From positions 1-7,479 of the forward strand of contig DASWRT010000025.1 of assembly GCA_036403035.1 (NCBI GenBank): a stretch of 7,479 bases of DNA. Direction: 5' to 3'. Of this stretch, positions 1-5,885 are shown piece by piece; within the stretch, counting starts at the first letter, position 1, and every line of letters starts with the position of its first letter. This DNA comes from DASWRT01 sp036403035 (lineage in GTDB: Bacteria; Pseudomonadota; Alphaproteobacteria; ATCC43930; CGMCC-115725). The notes under the pieces were generated by a model. It saw only the letters and a list, made by a program, of their open reading frames with translations. It had not been told where the DNA came from and made no database searches. Both the position numbers and the translations under genes were made by a program.

Positions 1-1
1 G

Positions 2-871
2 GTGCACCTGTCGATCGGTCAGGAGGCGGTCGCCGCTGGCGTCTGCGTCCATCTCGACCATGCCGACGTCATCACCAGCACGCATCGCGGCCACGGCCAC
101 ACGCTCGCCAAGGGTGCCGATCCGGCGGCGATGATGGCCGAACTGTTCGGCCGGTCCGGCGGCACCTGTCAGGGCAAGGGTGGGTCGATGCACATTGCCG
201 ATTTCGCGATCGGCATGCTCGGCGCGAACGGCGTCGTGGCCGCCGGTCTGCCGATCGCGGTCGGCGCCGCACACGCCTTCAGGATGCGGCGCGAGCGCGG
301 CCGCGTCGCGGTCTGCTTCTTCGGCGACGGGGCGATCAACCGCGGTCCCTTCCTGGAAGCGCTCAACTGGGCCAAGGTCTATGAGCTGCCGGTGCTTTTC
401 GTCTGCGAGGACAATGGCTTCGCGGCGACGACGCGAACCCGCTCGATGACGGCGGGAGACGGCGCGGCGGCGCGGGCGTCCGGGATCGGCCTCTCCGCCG
501 CGGCGGTCGACGGCAACGATGTCGGCGCCGTCGACGAGGCCACGGGGGCGGCACTTGCCCGCATCCGCGGCGGCGGCGGGCCGTTCCTGCTGCATGCGGC
601 GACCTATCGCCTGAAAGGCCATACCGCGGCCGATCCGGCCGCCTATCGTCCGTCGGCGGAAGTCGAGGCGCGCTGGCGCGACGATCCGATCGCGCGCTGC
701 GCCGAGATGCTGCGCCTGCACGGCCGCGTCGCGGCGGCCGGCCTCGCTGCGATCCGCGACGCGGCGCATACGGAGATGGCGGCGGCGGTTGCGGCGGCGC
801 GCGCCGCGCCCTGGCCCGACCTCGATCTCGCCTGGACCGACGTGCAGGACGTGGGGGCGCCGCTGCCATGA
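2..871 (+). CDS. Thiamine-diphosphate-dependent dehydrogenase E1 component, alpha subunit (5' partial)
   Basis: Alpha subunit of a heterotetrameric E1 (pyruvate / branched-chain 2-oxoacid / acetoin dehydrogenase type). It binds thiamine diphosphate and decarboxylates the substrate before acyl transfer to a lipoyl E2 in the cytoplasm. The frame is open to the left edge and the visible protein starts inside the conserved region (HLSIGQEAVAAG), so base 2 is not the true start. About 289 residues are seen, against roughly 320-340 for the family. Visible motifs, numbered from base 2, are GKGGSMH near residues 59-65, the ThDP/Mg motif GDG at 108-110 with N113 and the closing EDN at 136-138, and the RLKGHTAADPAAYR loop near 203-216, equivalent to the phosphorylation loop of E1 alpha. 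The stop overlaps the beta-subunit start (ATGA). Substrate cannot be assigned from sequence alone; acetoin- or pyruvate-type are both possible. Family assignment is secure. Confidence 0.93.
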   Translation: MHLSIGQEAVAAGVCVHLDHADVITSTHRGHGHTLAKGADPAAMMAELFGRSGGTCQGKGGSMHIADFAIGMLGANGVVAAGLPIAVGAAHAFRMRRERGRVAVCFFGDGAINRGPFLEALNWAKVYELPVLFVCEDNGFAATTRTRSMTAGDGAAARASGIGLSAAAVDGNDVGAVDEATGAALARIRGGGGPFLLHAATYRLKGHTAADPAAYRPSAEVEARWRDDPIARCAEMLRLHGRVAAAGLAAIRDAAHTEMAAAVAAARAAPWPDLDLAWTDVQDVGAPLP

Positions 872-1869
872 CGGTGATGACCTATCTGGAGGCGGGGCGG
901 CTGGCGCTCGCCGAGGAGATGCGCCGCGACCCCGCGGTCTGGGCGTTGGGCGAGGATCTCGGGCGCGGCGGCGTCTTCGGCCAGTACAAGGGGCTGGTCG
1001 AGGAGTTCGGGCCGGAACGGATCGTCGACACGCCGATTTCCGAGGCGACGATCATGGGCGCCGCGGTCGGCGCGGCGCTGGTCGGCACGCGGCCGGTCGT
1101 CGAGATGCGGTTCAGCGACTTCGCGCTCTGCGCGGTCGACGAGCTGGTCAACCAAGCCGCGAAGAACCGCTTCATGTTCGGCGGGCAGGGGCGGGTGCCG
1201 CTGGTCGTCCGCCAGCCCTCCGGCCTGTGGCGTTCCTCAGCGGCGCAGCATTCGCAGTCGCTGGAGGCGTGGTATGCGCATATCCCGGGGCTGGTCGTGA
1301 TCTGCCCGGCGACGCCGGCCGACAATTACGGGCTGCTCAAGGCGGCGATCCGCTGCGACGACCCGGTCGTCTACATGGAGCACAAGGATCTCTGGCCGAG
1401 CGGCGGCGACGTCGTGCCGAACGGCGAGCCGCTGCCGATCGGCGTCGCCCGCATCGCGCGGCACGGCGACGACCTCACGATCGTGACATGGTCCGGCATG
1501 GTGCGCGTGGCCGAGGAGGCCGCCGGCCTCCTTGCCGACCGCGACGGCATCTCGGCCGAAGTGATCGACCTGCGCAGCCTCTATCCCTGGGACCGCGCCG
1601 CGGTGTTCCGCTCGGTTCGCCGGACCGGCAGGCTGCTCGTCGCGCACGAGGCGGTTGCGGTCGGCGGCTTCGGCGCCGAGATCGCCGCCACCGTCGCGGA
1701 GGAGCTGTTCGATGCCCTCGACGCGCCGGTGCGCCGCCTCGGCATGCCGCGCGTCCCGGTACCGTACTCGCTGCCGCTGGAGGACACGCTGCGCGTGACC
1801 GCCGACAAGATCGCCGCAGCGGCACGGGCGACGATCGCCGGCACGCGGTCCCACACAGACGGCGTATAG
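868..1869 (+). CDS. Thiamine-diphosphate-dependent dehydrogenase E1 component, beta subunit
   Basis: Beta subunit of the same E1 enzyme, 333 residues, close to the usual length of about 325-340. An N-terminal transketolase-like pyrimidine-binding domain (about residues 4-180) carries LGEDLG with E29, DTPISE with E59 (the position of the Glu that activates the thiazolium cofactor in this family), and QHSQSLE with H128, the conserved active-site region. It is followed by PGLVVICPATPADNYGLLK. The C-terminal transketolase-C domain (about 195-320) shows EVIDLRSLYPWD and a TGRLLVAHEA segment, both typical. The start at 868 overlaps the alpha stop by 4 bases, indicating translational coupling and equal subunit production; a second in-frame ATG at 877 is possible. 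No E2 or E3 gene follows: the next gene is an unrelated radical SAM protein. Substrate specificity is unknown. Confidence 0.95.
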   Translation: MTVMTYLEAGRLALAEEMRRDPAVWALGEDLGRGGVFGQYKGLVEEFGPERIVDTPISEATIMGAAVGAALVGTRPVVEMRFSDFALCAVDELVNQAAKNRFMFGGQGRVPLVVRQPSGLWRSSAAQHSQSLEAWYAHIPGLVVICPATPADNYGLLKAAIRCDDPVVYMEHKDLWPSGGDVVPNGEPLPIGVARIARHGDDLTIVTWSGMVRVAEEAAGLLADRDGISAEVIDLRSLYPWDRAAVFRSVRRTGRLLVAHEAVAVGGFGAEIAATVAEELFDALDAPVRRLGMPRVPVPYSLPLEDTLRVTADKIAAAARATIAGTRSHTDGV

Positions 1870-1941
1870 CTGGCCGGGTTTTCCTACTTCTGCGGTCTCT
1901 CCACGGTTGCGTGTCCGGGGCGAATCCGGGCATCGTTCACG

Positions 1942-1957
1942 CGTCCGTCAGCGGACG
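1942..1957 (+). other. Small inverted repeat in the gap between the E1 beta and radical SAM genes
   Basis: CGTCCG-TCAG-CGGACG gives a perfect 6-bp stem with a 4-base loop in the 101-base gap 1870-1970. A shifted pairing, CCGTC-AGCG-GACGG, is also possible. It could weakly terminate or attenuate the E1 transcript or mask the downstream translation start, but there is no U-tract (GCTTTCGGGGG follows), so it is not a convincing intrinsic terminator. I see no clear -35/-10 pair in the rest of the gap. Whether the E1 genes and the next three genes share a transcript cannot be decided from the sequence. Confidence 0.25.
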
Positions 1958-1970
1958 GCGCTTTCGGGGG

Positions 1971-3428
1971 ATGGCGGGGGAGATTGCGTTGACGTCCTAC
2001 ATGACGCGTGAGGAGATCATGGCGTACCGGCCCGAGGTGCTGCCGGACGACGGGTCGACGCCGCTCGAACGCGCGCGTCGGCGGATGATCGCGACCGGGC
2101 ACTGGAACGATGCGCAGCACCAGGGCCGGCGCTGGGCGATCGGCTGCGTCGCGCTGGAGATCACCCAACGCTGCAACCTCGACTGCACCCTGTGCTACCT
2201 TTCCGAGAACTCCGAGGCGGTGAAGGACATTCCCCTCGACGAGGTGTTCCGGCGCATCGATACGATCTTCGAGATGTACGGACCGAACGCCGACGTTCAG
2301 GTGACGGGCGGCGACCCGACGCTGCGCAAGCGCGAGGAACTGGTCGAGATCGTCCGGCGCATCCGGCAAAAGGGCATGCGCCCGTCGCTCTTCACCAACG
2401 GCATCAAGGCGACGCGCGACCTGCTCTCCGAGCTTGCCGAAGCCGGTCTCGTCGACGTCGCGTTCCATGTCGACATGACTCAGCAGCGCCGCGGCTACGC
2501 CTCCGAGTTCGAGCTTAACAGGATCCGCCAGGACTATATCGAGCGCGCGCGCGGGCTCGGCCTCTCGGTGATGTTCAACACGACGGCCTATAACGGCAAT
2601 TTCCACGAGATCCCGGCGATCGTCGAGTTCTTCGTCCGGAACAGCGACGTCGTGCGGCTCTGCTCGTTCCAGCTCCAGGCCGACACCGGCCGCGGCGTCG
2701 AGCGCGAGCGCGCCGTCGTCATCAGCCAGGATACCGTGCAGGCGCAGATCGAGAAGGGCGCCGGTACGAGGATCGCCTTCGACACGGCGGGCGTCGGGCA
2801 TCCGTCCTGCAACCGGTACGCGATGACCCTCGTCGCCAACGGGCGCGTGCACGACGTCTTCGACGACAAGGAGTTCATCACCCACGCGCTGAAGGAAAGC
2901 GCGGATCTTCAGTTCGATCGGACGCAGCGCAAGAAGGCGCTGGAGACGCTCGGCGAGTGGATCGTGCGCAATCCCTGGATCCTGACGTCGGGCACGGCGT
3001 GGGCCGCAAAGAAGCTGTGGGCGATGAAGTCGGACCTCATCGCGAGCCGCGGCAAGATTGGCAAGCTGTCCTTCTTCATCCACAATTTCATGGACGCCTG
3101 CCATCTTGAGAAGAACCGTGTCGACGCCTGCGTCTTCACGGTCGCGACGGCGGAGGGGCCGATCTCGATGTGCCTGCACAACGCGAAGCGCGACGAGTTC
3201 ATCCTGAAGCCGCTGAAGGTAAAGGCGGAGGGCATCGTCGAGCGGTTCTGGAACCCGCTCACCGGCTCGGTCGAGGACGAGATGCCCGCGGACGGGCCGC
3301 TTGCCGTGCCGGCGGCGCACCGCATGCCGGTGAAGGGCCGGCAGAAGGAGGAGCGAAAACGCGCCAAGGCGGCGCCCGCCGGGAGCGCGGTATTGTCGCA
3401 AACCGTGCCGGACGAGGCCGCGGAATGA
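1971..3428 (+). CDS. Radical SAM enzyme with C-terminal cysteine-containing extension, function unassigned
   Basis: Cytoplasmic radical SAM protein, 485 residues from ATG 1971 (alternatives TTG 1989, ATG 2001, ATG 2019). The CX3CX2C motif CNLDCTLCY (C68, C72, C75) would bind the [4Fe-4S] cluster that cleaves S-adenosylmethionine. The beta-2 motif reads TGGDPTLR (G113-P116), with Asp in place of the usual Glu of GGE. The strand/helix periodicity to about residue 240 fits the radical SAM partial barrel. Further cysteines occur at C231 and C280 (HPSCNRY), then C377, C387 and C401 in FMDACHLE...RVDACVF...SMCLHNAKRD, which suggests an auxiliary metal site. This C-terminal arrangement resembles, from memory, Tes/MJ0619-type lipid-coupling enzymes rather than a canonical SPASM domain; that is inference. 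A basic tail (about 455-467, KGRQKEERKRAK) follows. The stop overlaps the DUF547 start (ATGA), so the two are coupled. Substrate unknown. Superfamily call is secure, subfamily tentative. Confidence 0.9.
   Translation: MAGEIALTSYMTREEIMAYRPEVLPDDGSTPLERARRRMIATGHWNDAQHQGRRWAIGCVALEITQRCNLDCTLCYLSENSEAVKDIPLDEVFRRIDTIFEMYGPNADVQVTGGDPTLRKREELVEIVRRIRQKGMRPSLFTNGIKATRDLLSELAEAGLVDVAFHVDMTQQRRGYASEFELNRIRQDYIERARGLGLSVMFNTTAYNGNFHEIPAIVEFFVRNSDVVRLCSFQLQADTGRGVERERAVVISQDTVQAQIEKGAGTRIAFDTAGVGHPSCNRYAMTLVANGRVHDVFDDKEFITHALKESADLQFDRTQRKKALETLGEWIVRNPWILTSGTAWAAKKLWAMKSDLIASRGKIGKLSFFIHNFMDACHLEKNRVDACVFTVATAEGPISMCLHNAKRDEFILKPLKVKAEGIVERFWNPLTGSVEDEMPADGPLAVPAAHRMPVKGRQKEERKRAKAAPAGSAVLSQTVPDEAAE
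1976..1983 (+). promoter_or_regulatory. Candidate ribosome binding site bearing on the radical SAM start
   Basis: GGGGGAGA lies 6 bases before an in-frame TTG at 1989, a good Shine-Dalgarno spacing. ATG 1971 has only a G-run immediately adjacent to it, and ATG 2001 has its nearest GGAG 18 bases away. A second purine run, GAGGAG at 2010-2015, sits only 3 bases before ATG 2019. The best-spaced site therefore favours TTG 1989, a rare start codon, and the N-terminus of the radical SAM protein is uncertain by up to 16 residues. Confidence 0.35.
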
Positions 3429-4231
3429 GGGCTGCCATGCTTCTCCGCCGTACGGCAACGGCCGGCATCGCTCTCCTCGCCGCCGCGTGCTCGACCCAGC
3501 TTCCGGCGCCGACGCTCACCGCAGCGCCCTCCACGGCGCCGCCGCTCGACAGCTATGCGACGGTGCTGCAGCGCTATGTCGATGACCGCGGCCGGACCGA
3601 CTTCCAGGGCGTCGCGCGCGACCGCGCGCCGCTCGACGACTACGTCGCCTATGTCTACCGGACCGGCCCGGAGAACAACCCGGAGCAGTTCCCGACGCAG
3701 GACGCGCGGCTCGCATACTATCTCAATTCGTACAATGCGCTGGCGATGTACAACGTCGTCCAGTCGGGCATCCCGACCTCGCTCAGCGGCCTGAAGAAGG
3801 TCGGCTTCTTCTACCTCACCGACGTCAAGGTCGGCGGCAAGACAATGTCGCTCTACGACTACGAGAACGACGTGATCCGCCAGCAGGGCGAGGAGCGGGT
3901 GCATTTCGCGCTGAACTGTATGGCGGCCGGCTGCCCGCGCTTGCCGCGCTACCCGTTCCCGTCGGAGAATCTCGACGCCGAACTGGACAAGCAGGCGCAT
4001 TTCTTCTTCTCCGAGCCGCGCAATCTCCACGTCGATCCAGACAAGAAGACGGTCTACGTCTCGGAGATTCTCAGCTTCTTCACCAAGGACTTCCTGAAGA
4101 AGAAGCCGACGCTGATCGCGTACATCAACCAGTACGTCTCGCCGCCGATCCCGGACGACTACAAGGTCGAGTTCCCCTCCTACGACTGGACGATCAACAA
4201 CCAGCCGAAGAACCTGACGGCGTCGAACTGA
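3425..4231 (+). CDS. DUF547 domain-containing probable lipoprotein
   Basis: A 268-residue protein of uncharacterised family DUF547. The N-terminus (MRAAMLLRRTATAGIALLAAACST) has basic residues, a hydrophobic core and a Cys at 22 preceded by LAAA, which reads as a lipoprotein signal with a slightly non-ideal lipobox (Ala at -3). The mature protein would then be anchored in the envelope. A Pro/Ala/Thr-rich linker (about 25-42) leads to the DUF547 region, with YYLNSYNALAMYNVV at 98-112 (N101, N104) and RVHFALNCMAAGCPRLPRY around 158-176 (H160, C165, C170), both typical of the family. Its biochemical role is not established to my knowledge; the conserved Asn, His and Cys could form an active site. 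The start at 3425 overlaps the radical SAM stop by 4 bases; ATG 3437 is an alternative that keeps the signal peptide. The CHI-like gene follows after 24 bases. Confidence 0.9.
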   Translation: MRAAMLLRRTATAGIALLAAACSTQLPAPTLTAAPSTAPPLDSYATVLQRYVDDRGRTDFQGVARDRAPLDDYVAYVYRTGPENNPEQFPTQDARLAYYLNSYNALAMYNVVQSGIPTSLSGLKKVGFFYLTDVKVGGKTMSLYDYENDVIRQQGEERVHFALNCMAAGCPRLPRYPFPSENLDAELDKQAHFFFSEPRNLHVDPDKKTVYVSEILSFFTKDFLKKKPTLIAYINQYVSPPIPDDYKVEFPSYDWTINNQPKNLTASN

Positions 4232-4255
4232 ACGGGCGGGCGGTACGGCGTGCCG

Positions 4256-4831
4256 ATGCCCTTGTTCAACGGCCTTCTTCGCAGCGCCGCTCTCGTCGTT
4301 GCGTTGCTGTCTTCCGGCGCTGCATTCGCCGCGACCTTCGCCGGCGTGATGCTGCCCGACACGGCTGACGTGGCCGGGAAGCGGCTGGTGCTGAACGGGA
4401 TCGGCTCGCGCGTCTACTCGATCTTCCGCGTCGACGTGTACGTCGCCGGACTCTATCTCGACGCGCCGTCGCACGACGCGGCCGCGATCCTCGACTCGCC
4501 TCAGCCCAAGCTCGTCGCGATGGTCTTCCTCCACGCCGTCGGGCGTGACGACATGATCGCGGCGTGGCGCGAATCCTTCCGCGACAACTGCAAGGCGCCA
4601 TGCGTCCTGCCGTCCGCCTCGATCGCACGGTTTGAGGCGATGCTCGACGGTGTCGCGCAGAACGATTCGCTGAGCTTCGTCTTCTCGGGCGGCGGCGTCG
4701 AGACGTTCTTCCGGCAGCAGAGCAAGGGTCGGATCGACGATCCGGCCTTCGCCCGGCTGCTGCTTGCGACGTGGATCGGGCCGGCGCCGCCGACCGAGAA
4801 CCTCAAGAAGGCGTTGCTCGGCGGGCGATGA
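4256..4831 (+). CDS. Exported chalcone isomerase-like (CHI-fold) protein
   Basis: A 191-residue protein of the bacterial chalcone-isomerase-like family. Residues 1-25 form a signal peptide (hydrophobic LLRSAALVVALLSS, then GAAFA with likely cleavage before ATF), so the product should be periplasmic. The mature domain shows the family pattern: LPDTADVAGKRLVLNGIGSR, then VYSIFRVDVYVAGLYLDAPS, then a MVFLHAVGRDDMIAAW helix and a C-terminal FSGGGVETFFRQQSKGRIDDPAFARLLLATWIGP segment. C112 and C116 (NCKAPC) could form a disulfide. Bacterial members are unlikely to be flavonoid enzymes; CHI-fold relatives include fatty-acid-binding proteins, and similar bacterial genes occur beside fatty-acid-modifying genes (recalled, not checked). 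A GTG at 4250 is an alternative start adding two residues. It is the last gene of the trio, and its 3' end overlaps the convergent transporter gene by 29 bases. Confidence 0.87.
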   Translation: MPLFNGLLRSAALVVALLSSGAAFAATFAGVMLPDTADVAGKRLVLNGIGSRVYSIFRVDVYVAGLYLDAPSHDAAAILDSPQPKLVAMVFLHAVGRDDMIAAWRESFRDNCKAPCVLPSASIARFEAMLDGVAQNDSLSFVFSGGGVETFFRQQSKGRIDDPAFARLLLATWIGPAPPTENLKKALLGGR

Positions 4832-5780
4832 CGGAAGATGGCGGCGCGGTCGCGGCGGTGCGCCGCTTCGTCCGCGTTTCGTGCCGCAGGATGAACAGGC
4901 CGCTTCCGATCACCACGGTGCTGCCGGCGATGGTCAGCGCCGTCGGCAGCTCCCCCCAGATCACGAAGCCGAACAGCGTCGCCCAGATCATCGAGGTGTA
5001 GTTGAACGGCGCGACCGTCGACGCGGGGGCATGGCGGAACGCCTCGGTCATCCAGTAGGTGCCGACGCCGCCCCCGAGCCCGAGCGAGGCCATGATCGCG
5101 GCGTCGGCGAGCGACGGCGTCACCCAATAGAACGGGAGCGCCGCCGTCGCGACGACCGCGGCGAGCAGCGTCTGGAAGAAGACGATCGAGCTGCTCGTCT
5201 CGCCGCTCCGGCTCAGCTCGCGCACCGCGAGCATGCCGAGCGCGTAGAACACGGCGTTGCCGAGCGCGAAGACGGCGCCCCATTCGAGGAAGTCGCCGCC
5301 GGGGCGCAGCATGATCAGCACGCCCGCGAAGCCGGCGAGCACCGCCGCCCAGCGCACCGTGCCGACACGCTCGCCGAGCACCGGGCCGGAGAGGGCGGTC
5401 AGGAACAGCGGCGCCGAGAAGCCGATCGAAACCGCCTCGGCAAGCGGCAGCAGATGGTAGGACAGGAACGTGCAGACCATCGAGGCGAGCCAGACGCCCG
5501 ATCGGACGGCGTGGCCGAGCGGACGGGTGGTGCGCAGCGTGGCGAGACCGCCGGAACGCCGGATCAGCACCGCGCAGGGGACGAGCGCGAAGACGCTGCG
5601 GAAGAAGACGAGGTCGCCCACCGGATAGGTCGAGGACTGCCATTTCACGACGACGTTCATCGTCGCAAAGACCAGCACCGACAGGCACATGAACCCGATG
5701 CCCCGCAGCACGTCGTCACGCCGCGGGGCGGAAGAGGCTCCGGCGGCGGCATCGGTCGACGGGGGCGCGGCGGCGGTCAT
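4803..5780 (-). CDS. EamA/DMT-superfamily membrane transporter
   Basis: Inner-membrane protein of 325 residues with about ten hydrophobic helices in two EamA repeats (about 24-160 and 170-300), the standard size and layout of the 10-TM drug/metabolite transporter superfamily. The first helix lies at GIGFMCLSVLVFATMNVVVKW. Repeat 1 ends with GPVLGERVGTVRWAAVLAGF and repeat 2 with the equivalent WGELPTALTIAGSTVVIGSG, both containing the conserved Gly-Glu of the family. The start was chosen at ATG 5780 (MTAAAPPSTD), which leaves a short polar cytoplasmic N-terminus; the frame extends to 5843, but the extra residues would come from a hairpin-containing gap and look non-coding. Substrate is unknown; relatives export amino acids, metabolites or drugs. 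It lies 105 bases downstream of smc on the same strand and converges on the CHI-like gene with a 29-base coding overlap. Confidence 0.93.
   Translation of the reverse strand: MTAAAPPSTDAAAGASSAPRRDDVLRGIGFMCLSVLVFATMNVVVKWQSSTYPVGDLVFFRSVFALVPCAVLIRRSGGLATLRTTRPLGHAVRSGVWLASMVCTFLSYHLLPLAEAVSIGFSAPLFLTALSGPVLGERVGTVRWAAVLAGFAGVLIMLRPGGDFLEWGAVFALGNAVFYALGMLAVRELSRSGETSSSIVFFQTLLAAVVATAALPFYWVTPSLADAAIMASLGLGGGVGTYWMTEAFRHAPASTVAPFNYTSMIWATLFGFVIWGELPTALTIAGSTVVIGSGLFILRHETRTKRRTAATAPPSSVIARRATPS
4852..4866 (+). terminator. Possible hairpin just after the CHI-like gene, inside the 3' end of the transporter gene
   Basis: GCGGCG-GTG-CGCCGC forms a 6-bp GC stem with a 3-base loop about 20 bases past the CHI-like stop codon, followed by TTCG rather than a U-tract. 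It could help end the plus-strand transcript or simply reflect GC-rich Arg/Ala codons of the transporter's C-terminus. It is the only compact hairpin I see near this convergent junction. Confidence 0.2.
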
Positions 5781-5820
5781 CGGCGGTGTCTCGCTTCTTG
5801 CAACCACAAGTATCTTGCCG

Positions 5821-5864
5821 CGCTGCGCAGGCGACCAGCGCAATGGCGGAATGCCAGCGCAGCG
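5821..5864 (-). repeat. Nested inverted repeat and 8-base direct repeat between smc and the transporter gene
   Basis: In the 105-base gap 5781-5885, CGCTGCGC (5821-5828) pairs with GCGCAGCG (5857-5864), an 8-bp perfect stem. A second stem, TGGC/GCCA (5844-5847 with 5853-5856), lies inside it and abuts its right arm. The sequence CCAGCGCA also occurs twice in direct orientation (5835-5842 and 5854-5861). No U-run follows on the minus strand, so a classical intrinsic terminator for smc is not supported. A structured spacer or an operator is possible. I found no convincing promoter for the transporter in the gap. Confidence 0.3.
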
Positions 5865-5885
5865 GGAAGTTGCCGCGTGCTCCTG

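Noticed and set aside
789..1970. Long in-frame upstream extension of the radical SAM frame, making an 879-residue open frame through the E1 beta gene.
   Set aside because: The extension is Arg/Gly/Ala-rich out-of-frame translation of the beta-subunit gene; the recognisable protein begins after 1971. Stop codons are scarce in this GC-rich DNA.
1884..4534. Two minus-strand open frames of over 520 codons antisense to the radical SAM, DUF547 and CHI-like genes.
   Set aside because: Compositionally biased with no recognisable motifs; the plus-strand genes show clear family signatures.
5795..5835. Possible sigma70 promoter for the transporter on the minus strand (GATACT as -10).
   Set aside because: The element 17 bases upstream (TGGTCG) matches the -35 consensus poorly and the -10 match is only partial, so it is indistinguishable from chance.
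5781..5843. Upstream extension of the transporter to residues MRWSPAQRG at 5843.
   Set aside because: The added segment overlaps the inverted repeat, is atypical for the family N-terminus, and ATG 5780 gives normal family length.
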